From contig JBILVQ010000022.1 in the NCBI GenBank assembly GCA_044370375.1, positions 1-22,289 on the forward strand: a DNA stretch of 22,289 nucleotides. Reading direction: 5' to 3'. Source of the stretch: JBILVQ01 sp044370375 (lineage in GTDB: Bacteria; Bacteroidota; Bacteroidia; UBA4408). Every line of letters starts with the position of its first letter. The stretch's first letter is position 1. Made by a program: the position numbers and the translations under genes. Shown piece by piece: positions 6,749 to 14,800 of this stretch. The notes under the pieces were generated by a model that was not told the DNA's origin, searched no databases, and saw only the letters and a list, made by a program, of their open reading frames with translations.

Positions 6749-8233
6749 TTAAAAATTATACTGAAATCCCAAATAAGGTTTTAAACGAGGAAATGGGTCA
6801 TATTTTAAATCCTTATTGATATCATCAGTTCCGGAAACAACATCACCCACCTCCAATTCATTCAGTTCCTTCATCCATGTGCAGGCAATCCCACCTGTAA
6901 CCCTAAATCTATTCTTGGGGTTATTGCTAAACCTCAAACCTCCACCCAAAAACAAAGTAGGTAATTCAGCATTTACGCCTGCACCAAGTTGAATCAAGGG
7001 ATGGATTGGGCTAAGGGGAGTAAAGAAATTCCAGTTGATCATGGCGGTAATATTTATATTCTTTAATACCTCTTCTTTGGGACTAGCCACTCTTACGGTA
7101 TTCGTTGTAAATCCTGCCGAATCATTGGAGGTGCCATAGGTATAATACTTAAAGAAGGTAAAGGCAACACCGGCCGAAATTTCCGGAACAAAAGTTTGGT
7201 ACTTTCTAAATTGAATAGTTCTCGTGGAGACATTCTTGTTTTCTTTCTTTTCTTCAGCATTTAAAACATTTGTTCCAAGCTCGTCAATCGAAACGGAGAA
7301 AACCGCAATTTTTCCTTTCTCCAATTTTGCAGGCTTCAAAGGGACAACCCATGACAAATTGGCCTGAGGGTCATTGCTTGAGGCAATTTTTACTTCATTT
7401 TCAACCAATTCAACAGCCTTCACCAAATTGTTCAGCCTCTTTTTTTGTTCTTCGAGGACATTTCTAAAATCCTTAATTACTAGGGAAAAAAGCATTTTTC
7501 GCCAAACCAAATCTTCAAAAGGACAATTCAAATCAACCAGCAATTTTTGAGCCCGGTCTAGTTTTCCCTTAATGGCTTCAAAATGGTCATTTATTTCTTT
7601 AACATTATTCCTAGCCTTGTTAAGCTCGTCAAGGGTTTTCTGCCTTTCTGCGAAATCCAACCCGGATAATTCAGTTTCAATTTTTAGAATTTTGTCTTTG
7701 GGATTATTGTTCAAAGCGCTAAGGGCAGAATCTAGGCTTAATAGAATTCGATCAAATTCCAAACACGTAACCTTAACCAATTCGACATCCTTTTTACCTT
7801 TTTTTCCATCCGCTTTCTCTGTCCCCGTTTTACTTTCTTGCCTTTCGAAAAAAGTTTCAGGCAGACTTTGAAGCACCTTAAAAATATCATCCATTGCTTT
7901 TTCCGCTGCTTCATCCACCGGATCAACAACAAGTTTCACATCAGATTTATAGCTAAACTTCAATGGATTCAAAGGTCTCAAATAAACATTTATTTGATTC
8001 TTTCGAATCAAATAAAGCGTTGAATCCTCGAGGGTGGTGAAATTTACCTCCTGATCCTTGCGGGATGCATCAATCTTTAATTCTTTGGCAATTGGATCAT
8101 ACTTTAAAAAAATGGATTCATCCATTCTTACAGGTATTCCTTTCTCAAGAATATCTGATGCCGTTTGAGCATTTATTTTTGGAACGAAAAAAATTCCAAT
8201 TAAGATTATTACAATTAGCTTTTTCATTTTCAT
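6749..8233 (-). CDS. Outer-membrane protein with periplasmic coiled coil and C-terminal barrel-like domain
   Basis: This 494-residue protein has a Sec signal peptide (KKLIVIILIGIFFVPKINAQ, cleavage probably after Ala22). Residues about 30-110 are beta-rich. Residues about 110-290 are highly charged and helical with Lys/Glu heptads (EQKKRLNNLVKAVELVENEV), most likely a periplasmic coiled coil. From about 340 the pattern becomes alternating beta strands (FVPEISAGVAFTFFKYYTYG, LIQLGAGVNAEL, LFLGGGLRFS, FRVTGGIAC). It ends LKPYLGFQYNF, with the terminal Phe typical of BAM-assembled barrels. The barrel portion is small, about 6-8 strands. Two adjacent ATGs (8233 and 8227) are possible starts and nothing decides between them. 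A strong terminator follows at 6662-6693. The family is not recognised; function could be structural or envelope-sensing. Confidence 0.85.
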   Translation of the reverse strand: MKMKKLIVIILIGIFFVPKINAQTASDILEKGIPVRMDESIFLKYDPIAKELKIDASRKDQEVNFTTLEDSTLYLIRKNQINVYLRPLNPLKFSYKSDVKLVVDPVDEAAEKAMDDIFKVLQSLPETFFERQESKTGTEKADGKKGKKDVELVKVTCLEFDRILLSLDSALSALNNNPKDKILKIETELSGLDFAERQKTLDELNKARNNVKEINDHFEAIKGKLDRAQKLLVDLNCPFEDLVWRKMLFSLVIKDFRNVLEEQKKRLNNLVKAVELVENEVKIASSNDPQANLSWVVPLKPAKLEKGKIAVFSVSIDELGTNVLNAEEKKENKNVSTRTIQFRKYQTFVPEISAGVAFTFFKYYTYGTSNDSAGFTTNTVRVASPKEEVLKNINITAMINWNFFTPLSPIHPLIQLGAGVNAELPTLFLGGGLRFSNNPKNRFRVTGGIACTWMKELNELEVGDVVSGTDDINKDLKYDPFPRLKPYLGFQYNF

Positions 8234-8265
8234 TGAATTTTGATTGCGTTTTCTTTTGATGGTTA

Positions 8266-8367
8266 TTAACTAAACGCAGGCATAAACAGCAGCACTGCGG
8301 CCAGGATTCCGAGGATGATCCAGATGATGATTGATTTTTTCATGGTACTCATTTTTAAGCTTTTCAT
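8266..8367 (-). CDS. Small single-helix membrane peptide
   Basis: This short frame runs from ATG 8367 (33 residues) or ATG 8343 (25 residues) to TAA 8268-8266. It encodes KKSIIIWIILGILAAVLLF followed by MPAFS: a charged start, one uninterrupted hydrophobic helix and a short tail. It ends 33 bases before the outer-membrane protein start on the same strand, so the two may share a transcript. The downstream ATG sits in the context GAGTACCATGAAAAAA, a common style in this phylum. Composition is exactly that of small membrane proteins, but random AT-rich DNA can also yield such a stretch. I do not recognise a family. Confidence 0.45.
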   Translation of the reverse strand: MKSLKMSTMKKSIIIWIILGILAAVLLFMPAFS

Positions 8368-8772
8368 GGTAGGTTTGATTATTTTGTTGACCGGGCTTGG
8401 TGCCAAATCCGATGCAAACATCTTGCATCCTACCTTTCCTTAAAAGCTACAATGAGTAAGTGGCGAGTTTGGATGAGTAAATGGCGAAAAAGCAAAGCAG
8501 AAACAATGGATTTCGACCCAGAAAAGAAAGTTGAGTATTAAAGAACCACCCCTCCGCCTATCAGCAATGGCTCAAAGGCTTAATTTTTGCCTATTAAGTT
8601 AATACCTTGTTGATTTAGCAACAAGATCATAGAATTAAAGGATTATTTACTTTCACAATCAACCGCTAAATTAGTTTGGAGTTGGAAAGCTTTTCTTTCT
8701 TTTTCTCCAACAGGTGTTCTTTACAAACAAATAAAAATAAACAAGCAATATTTCTTTATAAAAACATAATAT
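8368..8772. other. Gene-poor intergenic stretch
   Basis: No convincing gene is seen. It holds a 29-codon plus-strand frame (8452-8541) with a repeated MSKWR phrase and a small perfect hairpin (CTTGTTG 8606-8612, CAACAAG 8619-8625). The remainder is AT-rich and ends in the terminator of the giant gene. No exact TAnnTTTG element was found on the minus strand here. Confidence 0.6.
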
Positions 8773-8816
8773 ATTAAAAAAAAAGAGGCTGATGTAAAAA
8801 TTACACCAGCCTCTTT
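8773..8816 (-). terminator. Rho-independent terminator of the giant T9SS gene
   Basis: Arms AAAGAGGCTG (8782-8791) and CAGCCTCTTT (8807-8816) pair perfectly. After one mismatch the stem continues five more pairs to an AAA loop. On the minus strand a run of about nine T follows at once. It lies 22 bases after the stop of the 8839-17736 gene. Confidence 0.92.
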
Positions 8817-8838
8817 GGGTTTAGCATCAAATTAAACC

Positions 8839-11800
8839 TTAGTTAATTACAATTTTAATGGTGGTTATTTTGGTGTTATCTACCACTTTAAGGTGATAAA
8901 TCCCCTTATTCAATCCATTTAAACTAAATTGTACCACATTGGCATTGGGTTTATAATTCCCCGATTCAATAATTCTACCTGCAATATCAGAAATTTCACA
9001 GTTAATGGCTTCATTCGAACTGCTTAACAATTGGAAAGTACCGTTGTTAGGGTTCGGAATTACTTTGTATTCTGTAACTGTTCCTTTATTGTTTTCAAGT
9101 GCTGCCAGCAGCTCTGCAGATTGGTCAACGGCCGGCAATCCATCCTTCTTAGCAGGTGCAGGAGTTACCTCGCAGGAATTGAAATAATTTACATTGGGCT
9201 CAAAAGCGCTCAATAAAACCCTTGCCGTATAAACCCCGTTTCCATCCACATACGGACACATGCTTGCAATAGCCTTTAGTCTTTCTATTTCAGTGGCCGA
9301 GTAAACACTGTCCTTCAATTCAGGATTTCTCAAAGCAAGTTCAAACACTTCCTTGTAAATGCTCTCAATGTTATTCTTTGGAGCAATGCGTGCAAGAATT
9401 GCATTTAAAGCATTTGTTTTGTTTTGATCAAGAGGATAAACAAGCGCTTGTTTGAAATCATAAATATGCTTTAGGTTGGATTGGTCGGCATTGGTTTTAA
9501 ACTCCACCAAATCCGAGAAAGCACTAAATCCTTCCTCACTCATCATTTCAGCATAAAGGAACTCCTTACCAAAATAACGACTGGTGTCATTTCCGCCTAG
9601 GATGGCTGCACTATCACGAGCAATGTCATCATAGGTATCAATCAATCCAAGCATATCATCCTGAGTCATCATTCTATTGCTCCAACATGGTTCAGTTGGT
9701 TCACCACCGAGCAGAGCGGCAAAGGTCCAATTCGGATCATTATATGTGATAGGTGAAGGACCGTTTAATAATACCTCTGAGTAATTATTGGCTGGAGGAG
9801 TTGAATTCATTCGAAACAAATTCAGCCATCTGCTGGCATCCCTGAAGTCTGTATCATACACATTGAATGGGTTATTCCATGTATTATCTCTGGTGTACCA
9901 GAGCCCTCCATCGAAAGTGCCCTGAACGCCAATAATGTTACCACTACCACCAAGGTAATAAGGCATACCACCGAGGAATAATCCTCTCGAAGTATAACTA
10001 TCTAGTTTATTGTTTTTAAAATTAGTTGGAACATTATCTCCGTGAAACTCAAATCCTGTTCCAATTTCGGCAGGATTACCGGTATTGGGGTCGGTCGATA
10101 AGGATGAGGCATTACCGCATACCATGCTTCCCTGACAATTATCAACCCTAATACCTGTGGTTAACCATGACGCCCAGTTCATTCCACTTGGAAATGGAGC
10201 CTCACACCAGATTTGATTACCAGTAACAATGCTTTTAGGGCTCCCATTCAAAGAAATTCCTGATGACCAAGCACTAGGAATACCCGAGTTAAAAACAACA
10301 TCTGACAAATCGTGGTTTACTCGAATTCTGTTATTACTAACATTGCTTGACACATTAAATATCTCAATTCCTCGTCTGCACAGTTCAATGCTATTTCCTT
10401 GAATCACCAGCCCTTTTCCAAGACTAGCCTCTTTGGCAATAATACCATTAAAATCAATATTAAAGCCATTTCCTAAGGTATTTCCATTTATTATATTGCC
10501 AAGAACTCTTTGGGAATTCGGTTGACTTGGTGAATTTGAATAAAGTAAAATACCTGATTTTGAATCGGTAATTTCATTTTGCACCACATCAAATTCTCTA
10601 CCACCTAGCATTTGCACTTTGATCCCAAAATTGCTAGAATTCATAATATAGTTTCCATGAATCCCTAAATGGGAAAGTCTTCCTCTAGTTAGTATTCCTT
10701 GGCTGCAATTACTCAAAGAATTTGGACCAATGGGCACACCAATTGTACAGTTCAAATCTAACATTGAGTTATTATTAACAAAAATACCCATTTGTGAAAA
10801 CGAATCAAATCCATTACCTCCACAGTAAAGTCCGGAATTATATGCATAAATTCCAAACTCACCAATATAAAACTTAGAGTTTCCGACAGTTGGAATTGAA
10901 ACTGGACCAGTATTATCCAAAATATAAATTCCAATTAAGGTAGTTTGGTTATTAGGGGCATTAGAGTTTTCGGGTACAACAAAACCATTGCAATAAAAAT
11001 AACATTGATCAACCGACAATCGAGACCTTTTTGAAAAAACATGATTGAGATTCCTTTCAAACCCAGCGTTTGTTAAAATCAGGTTTCCTTTTAAAATTTC
11101 AACTGCAATATCTGCTCCCTCAATTTGCCCTCCATAGATATCAATTATGGAATTGCCATTGATTGCTTTAATCCCTTTATGCCTGTAATCACAGGCCATG
11201 ATATTGGTATTTATCAAAGTCAAATGCTTTTGACCCAACATGTCCAACCGTTGACCAGCAGCCATTAAAATTGTACAGCCATCAATGATCAAATCTGCAT
11301 CGCAACTGAAAATTGAACTCGTATTGTCAAGGACAAAAGTCTGACCACTAATTTGGTAACCTGAAACGGTCATTGCATATGAAACTTGTGTGCTAGCAGA
11401 AAAATCAGAAAGTAGGTTTTCGTTAACAATCGGGAAAACGCTTGGATCAGAACAACAAGAAGAAACCAACATGGTAATGGTTCCACTGCTACCACAAACC
11501 TGATTGGTGATTACTTCAAAAGTGCCACCAAAATAACCATACTGTGACCAGTCCATGGTTACACACAAAGGATTGCTAGGATTGGTAGCTATAGGCGAAC
11601 CATTAAAGGTCCAACCTAAAACATCATTCGGATCAAAATTAGCCGGTAAACAATAGTCTGCATTCTGACTGCAAGCAGCGCTAGGTCCAGAAATAGTAAC
11701 CGGTGCATCTACCACAACATTAATTGTATTGGAAAAATAAGAACAGTTGCTCAAAGGATCAGTCACAAAAACCATGTAGTTGCCTGCTTGTAATGCATCG

Positions 11801-14800
11801 TAACTTACTGCATTTGCAGCCGGAATTAGTGAACCATTAAATAACCATTTATAAATAACCCCTGATGAAATATCACAGGTTAAGGTTACACTTCCACCGG
11901 AGCAAATAGAAACCGGACCCAAGGGAGGTCCTACAGATGCGGTAATTCCGGGGTTGAGATAACCCACCGTTAAAGGCACAGCTGTCATGGCACTTGCACA
12001 TTGGGTTGCATTGCTAACCGATTGCACATAATACATGGCGCTGGTTGTAGGAGTAGGTACCACATAATTTCCGGCAACAGCAACCTGGCTGTAGCTAGCA
12101 TCATACCAGGTTAAGGTAAAATTGCTGTTCAATCCGGTTACAACCAGATTGGCATCAATGGAAGGAGGGTTGGTTTGACAAATGGTAACAGGAGCAGCAA
12201 CAGGAGCATTGGGCAATGGGTTTACCGTAATGTTCATGGTTGCTGTTGTTGCACACAAACCTGCATCAGGGGTAAAAGTGTAGGTGGTGGTTCCTGCTAC
12301 TGCGGTATTTACGGTAGCATTCCATGTTCCGGTAATTGCCGGAACATTGTTTGAACTGTTAGGCAAAACAGGTGCTGCTGCATTTAGGCAAACAGGAGCT
12401 ATTTGTGTAAACGTTGGGATAACCGGCAAATCTACATTCACCATAATTCCGCCTGAGGCAACACCACAACCGGTGGCCTGATCGGTGATATACCAATCAT
12501 AGTATCCTGATTGCGTAGCTACTAAAGTATCCGAATTATTTCCCATTAGATCAACACCATTTAGTCGCCAAACCATCCAAAATCCACTGGTATAATTTCC
12601 TTGAAGTGTTACACTGCCGCCATTACAAAAACTCACTGGTCCAAGAGCGGAAATTACCGGTAAAACCACGGTAACGTTCACAGGAATAAATGCTGTTGCG
12701 CAATTGGTAACATTGTCAACTGCTTGCACATAATAAATGCTGCTTACAGTTGGAGCAGTGACAGTATATTGTAACCCTGAACCAACCAATTGATTCGAGC
12801 TATTGTACCAATTGTAGGAATAATTAGCATTGAAACCAGAAACTTGTAAGACTGCATTTAGGCTAGCCGGAGTAGTTTGGCATACTGTTACATTATTCAC
12901 GATAGGTGGGGTTGGCAATGGATTCACATTTACCGTTGTATTTGCCAAAGCAGTGCAAGAACCATTGCTTACCGTAACAGCATAGTTGGTGGTTGTTTGA
13001 GGGGCAACTGTTATTGGATTGGTGGTTTGATTCCCGGGTGTCCAGTTATAGGTTAAAGGAAAAGCGCCTATTGGGTAGGATGAGGAAGATTCCTGGGCAC
13101 TAAGTTGTATTTGTGACCCACCACATTGAACCGTAGAAGGATTAACCTGGATATTTGCCGAAAAAGTTAAATCCAAAATTTCTACTATTTGCGTGAAAAA
13201 ACCCGCATTGACAGGATTCCATACCGTCAAGGTATAAAGTCCCGGACCCAGAGGATTATTGGTATTGGTTGGATTAAAGGTGTAATCTCCTCCGTTTACA
13301 ATTACCGTTATTGGGGTTGGTGTCTGAACCCCAGCAATTACAGGAAAAGACAAGGTTACCTCGATTGGGCTAACTGGCGAATTAGGATTTATCACCTTAA
13401 TTTCCGCTCCTTCTGCAGGAGAGCCACATGCATGGATTATTTCAACAGCCGGATCCAAAACACAACAGCCGTTTGTAATTAGTGTTCCAATAGCTGAATT
13501 TAACTGCGTCATATCGATTGGAAGTATTCCAAAATCAAAAGTTTCATCGCAAATATTCTTTCCATCTAAAGTGGCTTCAATCGCTGGAAAAGCCGGAACG
13601 TTTACGCAAAAATCTTCCGAAATTCCAAAAGTCAAACCATAGGTGATTGAACCACCGGGTGGTATTTCCAAATTAGTAATAACCACATTATTTTCAACGA
13701 AACTTGTAGAGGGAAAACCTCCTTGATTTATCAAATTGGCCGTAGAAGAAAAACCTCCATAGGTTGCACCATTACCAACACTAACCATTGGAGCACCGTT
13801 GAAAACCAAACCGGTACTAAAAGTTAGGTTTAGGTTGCTTTGATCAATTAATGGCTGGTTGGAAGGATTGGATAAGATTAAATCCCATTGCAGGTTACAA
13901 GTTGCTGAAGCAGTAAAATCGCTGGTTAAAATTAAATTATTGATAGAACTTCCACCTCTTTTAAACAACAAATTTTGTGAGCACTGATAACAAGATGATG
14001 AAGCCAATGAAATGGGAGCTTGGTCACAATACACGAACCAATTAAAGTTAATTTCGAATTGCCCATCGAAGCATCCATTCGGACCTTGCAACACAATGGG
14101 TAAAGTTGCGTTGGTCACATTCGTTCCAAGGGAAGGAGAACTTCCACCATTGTTAAAATAATACCAATACACTCCCGGACTGCCCAGTACCGGTGTTAAT
14201 TGGGAAGAATTAAATGTAAGGTTATTTAAGTTTACATTAGTAGGGTCAGAAAGAACGATTTGAAGTGCCGTTGGTTGGCCAGCTGCCACTGTTGGCAAGG
14301 ACATCGTGAAGTTAAAATTATTGAGCCCATTGGTGAGTGAATTTATTGCTGGAGGAAGCAAAGGGAAGGTCATACCTGAGCAAACCGGAGTTGGAGCACC
14401 AATTTCCGCATCCTCTGCGGGTAATTCACTTGGCAGGCTTGTCAATTGATGGCCGGTATGAATATAGGCGAATTCGTTGATATACAAATTCAGATCATTT
14501 TGCGTTACAGGGCAATCCTTGTCCATTCCCAACAACAAACCATGAACTATACTTGTGTTCAAGGCTCTTGACCTCGAAGGAAGCAGGCGTTGATTAGCAG
14601 CCGCATTTTCCCAATTACTAAGGTTCAGTGTATAAGCATTTGGCCCTGAATTAAAATCATCTACTGAATTAACGTTTGCACCTGCCAATTGGAAAGGCCA
14701 CCTAGAAATTGGTCTGAATTCCTCAACAAAATCAGGAATACCTCCTAGTCCACCCAAATGACGAATTCCAACAGCATGACCAAAATGACAAAGTTGAGGA

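Noticed and set aside
8606..8625. Hairpin CTTGTTG/CAACAAG as a terminator
   Set aside because: It has only 7 bp, is AT-rich, has no U-run on either strand and follows no gene; at most an operator-like palindrome.
13189..13482. 97-codon plus-strand frame inside the giant gene
   Set aside because: It is antisense to the giant protein, with no domain or signal; the opposite frame continues uninterrupted through it.
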